Origin: Faecalibacter bovis | Lineage (GTDB): Bacteria; Bacteroidota; Bacteroidia; Flavobacteriales; Weeksellaceae | DNA: 64,000 nucleotides | Direction of reading: 5' to 3' | Assembly: GCF_017948305.1 (NCBI RefSeq) | Contig: NZ_CP072842.1 | Location: forward strand, 1,032,001-1,096,000 | In this document: positions 26,270 through 35,892 of the stretch, in pieces | Numbering within the stretch: position 1 is the stretch's first letter | How the letters are laid out: each line of letters opens with the position of its first letter | The notes under the pieces: generated by a model | Database searches by the model: none | The model's input: the letters and a program-made list of their open reading frames with translations, nothing else | What the model was told of the DNA's origin: nothing | Program-made: the position numbers and the translations under genes

Positions 26270-28099
26270 TTATTCTATAGTTATTTTATGATCACTAATA
26301 AATAAACCAATTTTACTATCTTGTATTAGTATTATTCCAATTTTATATTCGTTTTTAGGAATTATTTGGATTGGTGTTTTAGTATTTAAACCTGATATTT
26401 CATAATTAATATCGTTGAATGATTTTACAATATCTTCTCTTCGTGATACATTTGTTGGAAGTTGATAAACCGTATCATTATTAACTAATATAAAATTGAT
26501 TTTACTTTTATTAGAATCTAAATTTTCAAGAAATCCCCATCCAGAAATTAACAATTTACCATCAGCTATTTCAAAATTTTCTACCCAAGCCTTATATTTC
26601 TGATTTGATTTAAACTCATTTAGGTTAAATGTTTTTAACGTATAAGATGCACTTGGAGTAAAGTATTTTGCCCAACTTCCGAATAATGTGATTTCCTTTT
26701 CAATAATGTAATTATTATTTATAAATTCTTCCGTCATTTGAGAAGGTGCATAGGTTGATGTGTGACCATCTGCATACCAGAAGGGTTTTAATTTTTCTTC
26801 TTTATTTATCACTTTAGATATGTATTCATCTAAATTGTTTGCTTTGAATTTTTTGTTTAAATCTTGCTCTAAATAAACATCATAATAGAAAGCAAGAGAA
26901 GAAATATATTCATCATTTTTATTATTTGTGTTTTGAGAAATGTATTTAGAAACTTCTCTAAATTGTGATTTAGTAATCGTAGAATAATATTTTTCAACAA
27001 AAAATATCTGTGAGACTGATAAAAAAATGATAAATGAAAACATAAACTTTTTCAATAAATCATTAGAAATCTTGATTAATCCAAAACCTAATATTAATAA
27101 TATTGCTGGTAATATATGGATAAGATATCGACTTACTAAAATAGGAATCTTTATAAGCGAAATATAATAAGGAATTAATAAAGTTACCAATATCCAAATA
27201 AGGCAAATAAAGATAATAGAAGGATAATCATTGGCTTCTATTTTATTTTTAATAACACTCTTTTTTTCAAATGCTTTAAATAAAATATAGGTAACGAAAA
27301 TTATAAATACTGAAACTAATAAATCGCTTTTACCAAATAAATCTCTTACTAATTGATATAAGAAATCATTGGTTGGTACGGGAATCCAAGAATCATTACG
27401 ATCTTTATTTTTAATTAAAAAATTAAAAACAGGGATGTAAGTAATTGCAAGTAAAATACCTCCTGTAAATAAATGTAAGATGTAATTCTTTAATTGATTT
27501 TTATCTTTATATAAAATGAAAATAGCAAAAATTACATATTGTGCAACTAAAGTAAAAACTCCGTATAGATGCGTGTAAATCATTAAAAAACTGAATATAC
27601 AATACATAACAAAGTTTTTAATTTTGTTATCCTGTAAGTATTTTATCAAGTAATTGAATGAGAAAATTGTTACAAGTATCAATAAAGCATACATTCTACC
27701 TTCTTGTGAATATTCTATATGAAAAGGATTAAAACAAAGTAACGCTGCAACTATTAAACCTAAGTTTTTATGATAAGCTGTTTTACCAATTACATACATT
27801 GCATATACGCTTAATACCCCAAGAATAACAGATAAAAACCTTAAACTAAAGCTTGAATAACCAAATAAATGAAATGTTATTTTTACTAAATAATAATACA
27901 GTGGAGGATGCGGTCCATCGGATTTAATTATTTGGTAAATTTCTGAAAATGAGTTGGTCGGATTCGATGCAATGTATGTAAACATTTCGTCGACCCATAA
28001 ACTTTGAAAATCTAATTGATATAACCTTAACGCTAAAGATATTATCAGAATTATAAACAGTATATAATTGTTTTTAGCAAGTGTTAATAATCTATTCAT
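26270..28099 (-). CDS. GT39/ArnT-type membrane glycosyltransferase with a C-terminal beta domain
   Basis: The 609 residues begin with a membrane helix and a first periplasmic loop carrying WVDEM (35-39), the acidic DE motif of GT39/PMT-type enzymes, then SDGPHPPLYYYLVK. About 11-12 hydrophobic helices follow to residue ~365. The final ~120 residues form a soluble region starting near KAWVENFEI with SGWGFLENLDS and RREDIVKSF. The latter matches a beta-sandwich domain often found at the end of surface-glycan enzymes, but I cannot name it. Such enzymes use a lipid-phosphate sugar in the periplasm. The neighbouring GT2 (28102-28818) could supply it. It starts three bases from that gene's stop. 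Confidence 0.82.
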   Translation of the reverse strand: MNRLLTLAKNNYILFIILIISLALRLYQLDFQSLWVDEMFTYIASNPTNSFSEIYQIIKSDGPHPPLYYYLVKITFHLFGYSSFSLRFLSVILGVLSVYAMYVIGKTAYHKNLGLIVAALLCFNPFHIEYSQEGRMYALLILVTIFSFNYLIKYLQDNKIKNFVMYCIFSFLMIYTHLYGVFTLVAQYVIFAIFILYKDKNQLKNYILHLFTGGILLAITYIPVFNFLIKNKDRNDSWIPVPTNDFLYQLVRDLFGKSDLLVSVFIIFVTYILFKAFEKKSVIKNKIEANDYPSIIFICLIWILVTLLIPYYISLIKIPILVSRYLIHILPAILLILGFGLIKISNDLLKKFMFSFIIFLSVSQIFFVEKYYSTITKSQFREVSKYISQNTNNKNDEYISSLAFYYDVYLEQDLNKKFKANNLDEYISKVINKEEKLKPFWYADGHTSTYAPSQMTEEFINNNYIIEKEITLFGSWAKYFTPSASYTLKTFNLNEFKSNQKYKAWVENFEIADGKLLISGWGFLENLDSNKSKINFILVNNDTVYQLPTNVSRREDIVKSFNDINYEISGLNTKTPIQIIPKNEYKIGIILIQDSKIGLFISDHKITIE

Positions 28100-28101
28100 G
28101 T

Positions 28102-28818
28102 TTATTTGTATTTTGTATATAAAATGATGATTTCTTTAAATATTTTGAAGAAGTGAGTAAATTTTAATTTAGAACCTTCAACATCATACCATTCTTTTAT
28201 TGGGAATTCTGTTCCCTGATTTAATAGATTTTTATTCTTTAAGCGTACAAATACTTCTACATCAAATAACCACGTTGTAAAGAATTTATCTTTAAAAGCT
28301 TCATTAATCATCTGTTTCGAGAAGATTTTACAACCACATTGTGTGTCATAAATCCCTAAATGATGTTTTATATTAATGATGGTTAAAATAGCTCTTCCAA
28401 TAAAATGTCTATGAACTTTTCTGTTGATTGTAGCATTTAAAGTTTTGATTCTTGAAGCAAAAATAAAATTAGGTTGATGGATTTCAAGTTGATGAATTAA
28501 CTTTAAAAGTTCATTACTTGGCGTCGAAAAATCAGCGTCAAAATAGCCAATATAGTCAAATTGATTTTGTGCATTTAGTTGATGAACGGCCTTATAAATA
28601 GTTTTAGATTTTCCTTCGTTTTGCATGAAATGTATCGCATAACAATTAGGAATTTCGGCACAAATTTCATCTATTAAATTTTTGGTATTATCTGTGCTTC
28701 CATCGTTCGCGAAATAAATTTTTATGTTTTTATTTCCGTTAATTAAATCCTGAATATTGTTTTTACTTAACCTTAATTCTTCATTATAACAAGGAATTAT
28801 TATTGCGATTGTAGGCAT
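28102..28818 (-). CDS. GT2 glycosyltransferase (dolichyl/undecaprenyl-phosphate hexose synthase-like)
   Basis: This 238-residue GT-A enzyme starts TIAIIIPCYNEELRL, then has NDGSTDN at 38-44 and the metal-binding FDADFSTPS with Asp94 and Asp96, all typical of GT2. The absence of C-terminal membrane helices resembles the eukaryote-like dolichyl-phosphate glucose/mannose synthases (ALG5/DPM-like). The CQCG-type segment TQCGCKIFSKQ is also usual for that group. It could make undecaprenyl-phosphate-hexose for the GT39 enzyme encoded three bases downstream. The O-antigen-ligase-like gene ends two bases upstream, so all belong to one transcript. Confidence 0.83.
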   Translation of the reverse strand: MPTIAIIIPCYNEELRLSKNNIQDLINGNKNIKIYFANDGSTDNTKNLIDEICAEIPNCYAIHFMQNEGKSKTIYKAVHQLNAQNQFDYIGYFDADFSTPSNELLKLIHQLEIHQPNFIFASRIKTLNATINRKVHRHFIGRAILTIINIKHHLGIYDTQCGCKIFSKQMINEAFKDKFFTTWLFDVEVFVRLKNKNLLNQGTEFPIKEWYDVEGSKLKFTHFFKIFKEIIILYTKYK

Positions 28819-28819
28819 A

Positions 28820-30091
28820 TTAGAGTTTATTTGGTGGATTTTTAGTGTTAGGTATGGAAGTGTTGATTTGGTTGAATATACAATACAATATTACAAAAAA
28901 TACAATACCTCTTTGTCTTTCAAACAAAGACTCGGTAAACATGATAGAAGTGGTTAATAAAGTAAAATAAAAGAATAAAATATCACGTTGTCGAATAGAT
29001 TTTATCCAATTATTTAAATTTAAGATCACTACTAAAATTATTCCCATAACACCTAAACCTGCAAAAGATTGAATGTATTGGTTATGAAAATTTAGATCAC
29101 CATAATAGTTATCTAATTCATAATTTATTTGTTTTTCTTTTATTTTTTCTTGTTCAGCTGAGACTCCAATACCTGTTAAATAGCTATTGTTTTCTTGCAT
29201 TATTTCATTAAAAATTCGGATTTGATAAACTCTAAATGAAGATCCGTTGAAATAATGATTACCATCAAAATGTTTTTGATCCCATGCATTTTTGATCGAA
29301 ACATTAATAATTCCATTTTCTAAAACAACATTCTCACTTGTGTTTATAAATTCCAAATCAAAACGTTCATATATCTTCTTTGATAAAGGTATAGACATAA
29401 GAATACCTACAATTAATAAGGCTATAATTGGTTTTTTTTGTTTGATTTTAATTAACCTAAGTAATGAAAATCCCATCGCGATAAGTGTAATAACGATGAC
29501 ATTTTTGGAAGATAATAGAATTAAAAAACCGAAAAGTATAAATGTAAATATGTAATCGTAAATCTTTTTAGAAGCTTTGTTTAATAGATTAATAAAAGCC
29601 AAACCGATGAACAAAGAAATATAAATAGCGTTAACATCTAACGTTACTAAAGAATGATAAAAAAAGTGATCTGTATCCCCTGAAATATAATAGTTGATAG
29701 TAGCACGAATAAGATAAATTATAGATGCAACTACCATAGAATAGCTAAAAATATCAAAAATACGAAGGCAGCGTTCTTTGGATAATTTTGGAATAAAAAG
29801 AAAAAACAAAGGGATAATCAGAAAAAATATACCTTTTGATAAATATTTTAAAGTTGCTTGTGTATCAATACTAAATGCAAGTGAAAACACGCATAAGCAG
29901 TAATAAATAATAGGAATAAATAAAGCAATATTTCGATTGAACTTTAATTCTTTATAAGAAATTATACAACTTATGATAAAGAGTCCTAATGCAATATTAA
30001 TAAACCCAAAAGGTAAAGGTAAACTAGCCAGTAATAAACCAAGACAACAATCAATAAAAATCTCTTTTTTGATTTTTTTTATAAAATTCAT
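28820..30091 (-). CDS. O-antigen polymerase/ligase-family membrane protein (WaaL/Wzy-like)
   Basis: This 423-residue protein has about ten to twelve membrane helices, with a long periplasmic loop between residues ~245 and ~345 containing YFNGSSFRVYQIRIF and NYYGDLNFHNQYIQSFAGLG. The loop pattern with a late HNxYxQ-like segment is the signature of the O-antigen ligase (PF04932, Wzy_C) family. It could either ligate the glycan to lipid A-core or polymerise repeats. A second polytopic protein of the same broad type lies at 32306-33553, so one may be ligase and the other polymerase. The gene is part of the minus-strand train. Confidence 0.78.
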   Translation of the reverse strand: MNFIKKIKKEIFIDCCLGLLLASLPLPFGFINIALGLFIISCIISYKELKFNRNIALFIPIIYYCLCVFSLAFSIDTQATLKYLSKGIFFLIIPLFFLFIPKLSKERCLRIFDIFSYSMVVASIIYLIRATINYYISGDTDHFFYHSLVTLDVNAIYISLFIGLAFINLLNKASKKIYDYIFTFILFGFLILLSSKNVIVITLIAMGFSLLRLIKIKQKKPIIALLIVGILMSIPLSKKIYERFDLEFINTSENVVLENGIINVSIKNAWDQKHFDGNHYFNGSSFRVYQIRIFNEIMQENNSYLTGIGVSAEQEKIKEKQINYELDNYYGDLNFHNQYIQSFAGLGVMGIILVVILNLNNWIKSIRQRDILFFYFTLLTTSIMFTESLFERQRGIVFFVILYCIFNQINTSIPNTKNPPNKL

Positions 30092-30114
30092 TTCAGGTAG
30101 TTTTAAGATGGTTT

Positions 30115-31200
30115 TTATACTATACTTTTTAACAAGTCATAGTATTTTTTATTGATTATTTCCCAGCTAAATTCGTTATAAATAGCTTTTGTATTAGCAA
30201 CTATTTTAGCATTTTCAGATGATTTTACAAGATTTAGATGAAATGCTTTCACTTCTTCAGAATTGGAAAAATAGAATGCATTTTCTTTTAAAACACCTTT
30301 ATTAAATTCGTTATTATTTGCACAAATTAAACAATTAGAAGCCATTGCTTCTAATAACGATGGGTTAGTTCCACCAACAGAATGTCCGTGGTAATATAAG
30401 CGCGAAAAATAACGTAAATTATTTAACTCTTCAAGATTATAAATTCCTCCGATAAACTTAATGTTTTCAAACGAACTGTATTTCTTTTTTAAGAATTCTC
30501 CATATTCAGTTTCGTGTTTACCAATGACTAAAAATGTTTCTTTTAGCTCGGATTTTGAAACACCATCTAAAATCATTTCAAGATTATTTTCAGGTTCAAA
30601 ACGAGCGATTAACATACTGTAATTCTCTTTTGTTAGATTGTATTTTTCAAGAATAGTTTCGTCAGGATTTTCAAAAACATTTGCACCGTAAGCGATATAT
30701 GTAGACTCTTTATTGTACTTGTTTTTTAGATAAGTTTTAATACCTAACGAATCTGATATTAAATGATCTGAATGTACTGCACCAAGTTTTTCTGCATATT
30801 TTAAAAAGTTCTGTACTTTTTTAGAATATTTGGTACGTTTCCATTCTAAACCATCCATATTAGTTACAATTTTAGCTTTTTTAGGCATTAACCACCACCA
30901 AATTGTACTACTTGTGTAGCCTAATTGCAATATGATATCAAAATTGCGTTTACGTGCATCAACAATACAATTTAAGTCGTACAAAAATTGCCCAGCAGTT
31001 CCCAATTTATCTTCAGGATCGTTACAAGTGATAATTTTGGCACCTTTAAATTGATTTTCTTTGTATGGATGTAATGATGAATTGTAAACGTAAACATCTT
31101 CACCTTTTTCTGCTAAATAAACAGCGAAAAATTCAGCAAATTGTTCAAATCCACCATGGTAATTTGGGATACCTCGTGTTCCTAAAATTGCTATTTTCAT
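30115..31200 (-). CDS. GT4 glycosyltransferase with DUF1972 N-terminus
   Basis: This 361-residue GT-B enzyme starts MKIAILGTRGIPNYHGGFEQ, the hallmark of the DUF1972 N-terminal domain found in rhamnosyl- and related transferases (GTRGIPxxYGGFE). The second half has LLIARFEPENNLEMI, GTNPSLLEAMA and the acidic EX7E-like helix of GT4. It probably adds one sugar of the repeat unit in the cytosol; the donor cannot be told. Its start overlaps the stop of the next upstream GT4 gene by four bases, ATGA-type coupling. Confidence 0.87.
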   Translation of the reverse strand: MKIAILGTRGIPNYHGGFEQFAEFFAVYLAEKGEDVYVYNSSLHPYKENQFKGAKIITCNDPEDKLGTAGQFLYDLNCIVDARKRNFDIILQLGYTSSTIWWWLMPKKAKIVTNMDGLEWKRTKYSKKVQNFLKYAEKLGAVHSDHLISDSLGIKTYLKNKYNKESTYIAYGANVFENPDETILEKYNLTKENYSMLIARFEPENNLEMILDGVSKSELKETFLVIGKHETEYGEFLKKKYSSFENIKFIGGIYNLEELNNLRYFSRLYYHGHSVGGTNPSLLEAMASNCLICANNNEFNKGVLKENAFYFSNSEEVKAFHLNLVKSSENAKIVANTKAIYNEFSWEIINKKYYDLLKSIV

Positions 31201-32309
31201 GATAAAGAGTTTTGATATGCTAAATAGGTTGCTTTAGCAGTTTCTTCCCAATTGTACTTAGAATTAATTTTCTTTTTTAGATTTGGATTTAACTGAGCTG
31301 TATATGCCTTTTGTATTGCATTTGCAATATCAGCAACATTATCTGGTTCACAATAAAATGCGTAATCTTCGAAGTATTCTTCTGTATCACCTTTTTTCGT
31401 GATAACGATATTACAATCCATTGCAGCAGCTTCCAGAGTTGATAAACCTGGAGTTTCCATCCAACTAATCAAACAATGTACATTAGCTAATTTATATAAT
31501 TTTGCTAAATCAGCATGTGGAACTGGTCCTAAGAAATGAACATTTTCACCAGCTTCTTGATGAATTTGCCTAACGTATTCGGCCTGATTTTTAGATTCAT
31601 TCCCAACCAAAACAAGTTGGTATGGTAAATCTTTCATGGCACGAACTAAGTTTAATGTAGATTTTCTTCCTTCTAATCTAGCGGCACATAAAACACAACC
31701 TTTGTATTGACCGTATTTATCTAAATCTTCCTGTGTAAGTTCTACATTATCATTAAATACATTAATATCTATAGCATTTGGAGTATTAAAATAATTATAA
31801 TCTTTTAAATTAAACTCTTTTGCTATTCTTCTCATTTCGTTATCAGAATTTGGTAAAAGATAATCGACTCCTGTTACGATTTCCTTCATCAAATTATAAT
31901 GCCCTTTCAACATCATTTGAATTACACCTTTGTGCATTCTGTTTTCATGATAATGTCTTACAATGGTTTTTATATAACTAATTTGGTATGGTGATAAAAA
32001 GTTTGCAACTTTTTGAAATAATCCACCACGAGCTTTTCTTTCGTACTCTGTATATAAACCATAAATAGTGGATAAGACAATTTTTTTATTTTGCTTTTTA
32101 GCGTTTTTATATTGTCTATAAATATCCTGAGGTTCCATCAAATTGAACAGATGTACAATATCATAGTTAGATAAATCGGGCTCAAATTCTAATGAAATAT
32201 CAACTTTAGCACCTAATTTTTCTAAATATTCTTTTGTTTTCTGCATTTGAACTAAATCTCCTCCAGGGGCTGAGTATAAATTAGTTCTTGTTTGAAATAG
32301 TATTCTCAT
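31197..32309 (-). CDS. GT4 family glycosyltransferase
   Basis: This 370-residue GT-B enzyme starts MRILFQTRTNLYSAPGGDLVQMQ, the GT4 opening with a GG-containing loop. It carries LPNSDNEMRRIAKEF, LCAARLEGRKSTLNLVRAM, and the C-terminal donor-site segment TPGLSTLEAAAMDCNIVITKKG. These fit a retaining GT4 acting on the lipid-linked repeat unit. Both flanks overlap neighbours by four bases (DUF1972-type GT4 downstream, Wzy-like gene upstream), so translation is coupled. The sugar is unknown. Confidence 0.87.
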   Translation of the reverse strand: MRILFQTRTNLYSAPGGDLVQMQKTKEYLEKLGAKVDISLEFEPDLSNYDIVHLFNLMEPQDIYRQYKNAKKQNKKIVLSTIYGLYTEYERKARGGLFQKVANFLSPYQISYIKTIVRHYHENRMHKGVIQMMLKGHYNLMKEIVTGVDYLLPNSDNEMRRIAKEFNLKDYNYFNTPNAIDINVFNDNVELTQEDLDKYGQYKGCVLCAARLEGRKSTLNLVRAMKDLPYQLVLVGNESKNQAEYVRQIHQEAGENVHFLGPVPHADLAKLYKLANVHCLISWMETPGLSTLEAAAMDCNIVITKKGDTEEYFEDYAFYCEPDNVADIANAIQKAYTAQLNPNLKKKINSKYNWEETAKATYLAYQNSLS

Positions 32310-33553
32310 GTAATAGATTTATCAGTTTTGGTAATGATTTCGTAATAAGCGATTAATCCTCCTACAAATAAAGATTTATTATCTAATTTTAAATAATAAC
32401 CAAGAAATACAAGAGTAGAAATAAATAAGAAAATTCCGGTGCTATTTACTAAAAGTTTAATATTGTTATGTAACGATATGTCTGATGTTTTGTATACAAA
32501 TGAAAGATAAACCATACTAAAAACAAAGATTGATAAACCAACAATTCCCGTCTTTAGAAATATGGTTGAATAACCATTATGTAATATAGGAGCATGCCTA
32601 ATGTAGTTTCCATCATTAGTCCACATTAATGATCCGTAGTTTACTGAAGATCCAAAGCCATTTCCTAACCATACACCATAATCGCCTCTATTTACAACTT
32701 GAGCAATGGTTACTTTCGTTTCAAAAGATCTAAAATTATCATGGAATCGAGACGAATTATCATTGACAACATAGGGATCGTAAATCTCTGTTGGAGCGTT
32801 TTTTACTTTATATAAAAAAGCATCAAGACCTTTTCCATTTCTTGTTGGATTCATATCATAAACGATTTTATATCCAACTCCAATAATCAAAAGTAAACTA
32901 GAAAGAATGATTAATTTTTTCTTAGTTATTTGATAAAGGCCAAACATTCCGCATATTAAAATGAATAACTGAATAAAGTTGGTTCTTGCAAAATATAGAA
33001 GTAACGATAATCCAATAATTCCAGTAAAAAACCATAATTTTTTTTGAGAAAAATTCAATTCAAATTTTTTATGGAATAATAAAATCACAAATGCAAAAGT
33101 TTCAAAATCAGAAAAATAACCACCAATATGTCTAATGTCGTGTAAATTATTTAGAGGTAAGTAAAACGAACCAATAAATAATGTTATAAAGTGGTAAATA
33201 GCAATTCCAAATGCCGAGTAAATAATCGTTCGAAAGAAGTTATTTTCTTTAGTTCTAAAACATTGATAACCTATTAATAAACCAACTATGGGTTTGATGA
33301 AATAGGAAATATCACGTAGAATATTATATGTACTATGGTCGTAATAAAGTGATCTTATACATCCAATAGCCAAGATTATTACGAATAAAGAAATGTAAAT
33401 TAATATAGATTTTGAATAAAATCTCTTAACAGTTAGCATCAAAATTACTAACCAAACTAAAAGACTTAATTCATAATTTGTAATGTAAGAAAAGATTACT
33501 GCTACAAAAAATAAAAGCTGATATATCCATTCTGATGATAGTTTTATTTTCAT
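32306..33553 (-). CDS. Wzy-like repeat-unit polymerase (polytopic membrane protein)
   Basis: This 415-residue protein is almost entirely hydrophobic, with about eleven to twelve predicted helices. A periplasmic loop between residues ~235 and ~320 contains YVVNDNSSRFHDNFRS, GNGFGSSVNYG and HAPILHNGYSTIFLKTG. The RHAxxxHNxY-like pattern close to the last helices is characteristic of O-antigen polymerase/ligase proteins. Sitting between Wzx (33550) and the GT4 genes, it is the best candidate for the Wzy polymerase. Sequence conservation of Wzy is weak, so the assignment rests on topology and context. It overlaps both neighbours by four bases. Confidence 0.75.
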   Translation of the reverse strand: MKIKLSSEWIYQLLFFVAVIFSYITNYELSLLVWLVILMLTVKRFYSKSILIYISLFVIILAIGCIRSLYYDHSTYNILRDISYFIKPIVGLLIGYQCFRTKENNFFRTIIYSAFGIAIYHFITLFIGSFYLPLNNLHDIRHIGGYFSDFETFAFVILLFHKKFELNFSQKKLWFFTGIIGLSLLLYFARTNFIQLFILICGMFGLYQITKKKLIILSSLLLIIGVGYKIVYDMNPTRNGKGLDAFLYKVKNAPTEIYDPYVVNDNSSRFHDNFRSFETKVTIAQVVNRGDYGVWLGNGFGSSVNYGSLMWTNDGNYIRHAPILHNGYSTIFLKTGIVGLSIFVFSMVYLSFVYKTSDISLHNNIKLLVNSTGIFLFISTLVFLGYYLKLDNKSLFVGGLIAYYEIITKTDKSIT

Positions 33554-34794
33554 AACACAGTTTGATATTTATTATTTTTTTTGATAAAATAAGCGAAACT
33601 AAATATTACTAAAAATTCAATAATTATAGTAGCGAATAATACTCCTTTAAGTTCGAATACTTTTGTTAAAAGGTATATTAAAACGATATTAATAATTGTT
33701 GATGCGTAAATAATCATAGTATAAGGTTTGATTATTTCTTTACCTAAAAGTAATTGTCTAAATGCTTGTGAAATCGAAATGATTATTGGAATAAAGATTC
33801 CTATTTTCAACAACGAATTTAATGTCGGAAGTAACTCGTTACTTACTCTAAAAAAATCAAAAACGTAATCTTTAATAAAGTAAATAAACAAACAACCAAA
33901 AGCAATTATAATTGTATTTCCGGTATGATATACTAACCAAGTTTTGTAACCTTTGTTTGAATCTTTTTCTAAATCAAAACAAATCGTTGGGTATGAAAAA
34001 TTAAAGAACATAAAAATGTAAGTTCTAAAAACTGAGATGATTTGTTCTATAATTTTAAATATTCCGGCACCCGTATTTCCTACTAAATAGCCAACAATTA
34101 TAATTGGAAAAAATTGATAAATTGCTAAGCAAAATTCGGAAGCACAAATCCTGAAATCACTTTTTAATAACTTGATGGAATTCTGTATTGAAAATGATTT
34201 TAAATTAATATTCAGCTTTTTAATGATATAAATTGAAGCAATTATATTAAAAAATAAATTACTTATTCCAAGGAAAAAATTAACCCATATATAATCTTGT
34301 TTTTTATTTATTAACAAGAAAACAAGTAGTATATAAGATCCTTTAGAAAGAACATTGAAAATTGCTATGAGTTTAAATTTTTCTAACCCTTGTAAAATCC
34401 AATTTATATTAAAAAGTTGAGCTATTAATAGCGGAATAATCAATAAAAAAAGCGTTTTTTCTTGTTGTAAATATGGAATAGAATAAACTCCAAAAATCAA
34501 TAATGCAATTAGAATTGATAGTATTAACAGTTTGGTTAAGAAAAAATCACAAAATAAATTTCTTAATATTTCTACATTATCTCTGTTGATAGAGGTGTTT
34601 TTAGTACCAATAATGGTTGAACTATAATCAATTATACAACAAAAAATTAATGATAAAGAAAACGAGATACCAACTTTCCCTAAACCGTCTTCATTGCAAA
34701 TAGCAATAATAAAAGGTACAATAAGTAATGGACCTAAAATATTTATAGATTGCCCAAAACCGTAAATAAGAAAATTTAGTATCTTATTTTTCAT
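33550..34794 (-). CDS. Wzx-type polysaccharide flippase (MOP superfamily)
   Basis: This 414-residue membrane protein has about twelve hydrophobic helices and the N-terminal FLIYGFGQSINILGPLLIVPFI helix typical of polysaccharide-biosynthesis flippases (PST family, PF01943). It would turn the undecaprenyl-diphosphate-linked repeat unit to the periplasmic side. It lies between the Wzz-like gene (15 bases upstream) and the Wzy-like gene (overlapping by four bases), the usual Wzx/Wzy-pathway order. No catalytic motif exists in this family, so the call rests on topology, length and context. Confidence 0.82.
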   Translation of the reverse strand: MKNKILNFLIYGFGQSINILGPLLIVPFIIAICNEDGLGKVGISFSLSLIFCCIIDYSSTIIGTKNTSINRDNVEILRNLFCDFFLTKLLILSILIALLIFGVYSIPYLQQEKTLFLLIIPLLIAQLFNINWILQGLEKFKLIAIFNVLSKGSYILLVFLLINKKQDYIWVNFFLGISNLFFNIIASIYIIKKLNINLKSFSIQNSIKLLKSDFRICASEFCLAIYQFFPIIIVGYLVGNTGAGIFKIIEQIISVFRTYIFMFFNFSYPTICFDLEKDSNKGYKTWLVYHTGNTIIIAFGCLFIYFIKDYVFDFFRVSNELLPTLNSLLKIGIFIPIIISISQAFRQLLLGKEIIKPYTMIIYASTIINIVLIYLLTKVFELKGVLFATIIIEFLVIFSFAYFIKKNNKYQTVL

Positions 34795-34809
34795 TAATAA
34801 AATATTATA

Positions 34810-35736
34810 CTAGAAATATCTTCTGATAAATGCAAAAACAAAGAATCCTCCAACAAATACGATAGGGAAGACAAGTTTCATTTTGTTATTTAATCCACTC
34901 TTGTTATTGATGTTTGTAGCGTAATTAATAGGAGTAACAATGTAATCAAGGTTTTTTAGGTGCACTTTTAACTCGTGGTTTTCCTGGATTAACTTTGTTT
35001 TATTATTAATCAATTCATTTAATTCTTTATTGTCATTGTAAAACACAGTTGCGTTTACATTACGACTAGAACCAACTTGATTTAAAATCGCATTAATTTG
35101 GTCAATAGAAGTGTTGTTATTAGCTAATTTATCTTTTAAATTTTCAGCAATTTCAACTCTACTTTTATTGTAATAATCACTTGTATTGATAAACTTCATG
35201 ATGTTATCTAATACCTTTTGATCTAATACTTCACCCGAATGAATTGTTATTTGATGTAATGGAAAGTTTTTACTTGTTGCATAATCCTCAATAATTTTCG
35301 AAGCGTCATTATTCTCCGTCATTGTTTTAAAAAGGTCTAAATACAACTCGTTATTATCAATAATTCTATAGATATCAGTAATAGGTTTTACTTCAACTTT
35401 ACCGATTTTTGTTTGCTTAGATATTCCAACTTGAGCATAAAATTTTTCATCTTGTAATTCTATTCTAGAGTTTACAACATCGATCTGATTATTTAAAAAA
35501 TCAACAGTATTAAAGTTAGGCGAAACGATGATTTCTGTATAATAAGATTTATTGTTTTTATCATAGAAGTAGCCCAAAACAGCTCCAATAATAAATAAAG
35601 CTAAAATGTAAATGATATTTCTTTTGATAAATTTTATAAAATTAACAGCTTTAGTAGTTAATTGAGATAATTTCTTAGAAAAACCATCTGCAACTTTCAA
35701 TAAGTCAATCTCCTGGTTAGTTGAGTTTTCGCTCAT
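34810..35736 (-). CDS. Wzz-like chain-length determinant protein
   Basis: The 308 residues carry two membrane segments, one near 45-63 and one near 285-303. A periplasmic middle of about 220 residues is rich in helix-forming charged residues (coiled-coil-like from about 190 to 270). This is the Wzz/PCP-1 topology that sets polymer length. No tyrosine-kinase (BY-kinase) domain is fused and none is encoded in the train. It is the first gene of the minus-strand polysaccharide transcript, preceded by a TATATTTG -7 box at 35773-35780. Family-level sequence identity is low, so alternative roles in export are possible. Confidence 0.75.
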   Translation of the reverse strand: MSENSTNQEIDLLKVADGFSKKLSQLTTKAVNFIKFIKRNIIYILALFIIGAVLGYFYDKNNKSYYTEIIVSPNFNTVDFLNNQIDVVNSRIELQDEKFYAQVGISKQTKIGKVEVKPITDIYRIIDNNELYLDLFKTMTENNDASKIIEDYATSKNFPLHQITIHSGEVLDQKVLDNIMKFINTSDYYNKSRVEIAENLKDKLANNNTSIDQINAILNQVGSSRNVNATVFYNDNKELNELINNKTKLIQENHELKVHLKNLDYIVTPINYATNINNKSGLNNKMKLVFPIVFVGGFFVFAFIRRYF

Positions 35737-35772
35737 TATAGTGTGTTTTATTAATTTTTAAAATTGGTGAAT

Positions 35773-35780
35773 CAAATATA
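35773..35780 (-). promoter_or_regulatory. -7 box of the minus-strand polysaccharide transcript
   Basis: The minus strand reads TATATTTG, matching TAnnTTTG, 37 bases upstream of the Wzz-like ATG. All genes from here to 26270 are on the same strand with tiny gaps or overlaps, so this could drive them all. No TTG -33 is clear. Confidence 0.5.
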
Positions 35781-35835
35781 CTAATCTTGTACTATTATCT
35801 AAGCCTATAACGTTAAATCTTATATAAAAGTATGA

Positions 35836-35871
35836 TATAAAAAAAGCCTTTGAATAAATTCAAAGGCTTTT
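35836..35871 (-). terminator. Terminator of the small membrane-protein gene at 35893
   Basis: A 13-bp perfect stem (35842-35854 with 35859-35871) with a TAAA loop. On the minus strand it is followed by a T run. It insulates the polysaccharide promoter from the gene at 35893-36084. Confidence 0.88.
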
Positions 35872-35892
35872 ATATTTTAACAGTTGGATATA

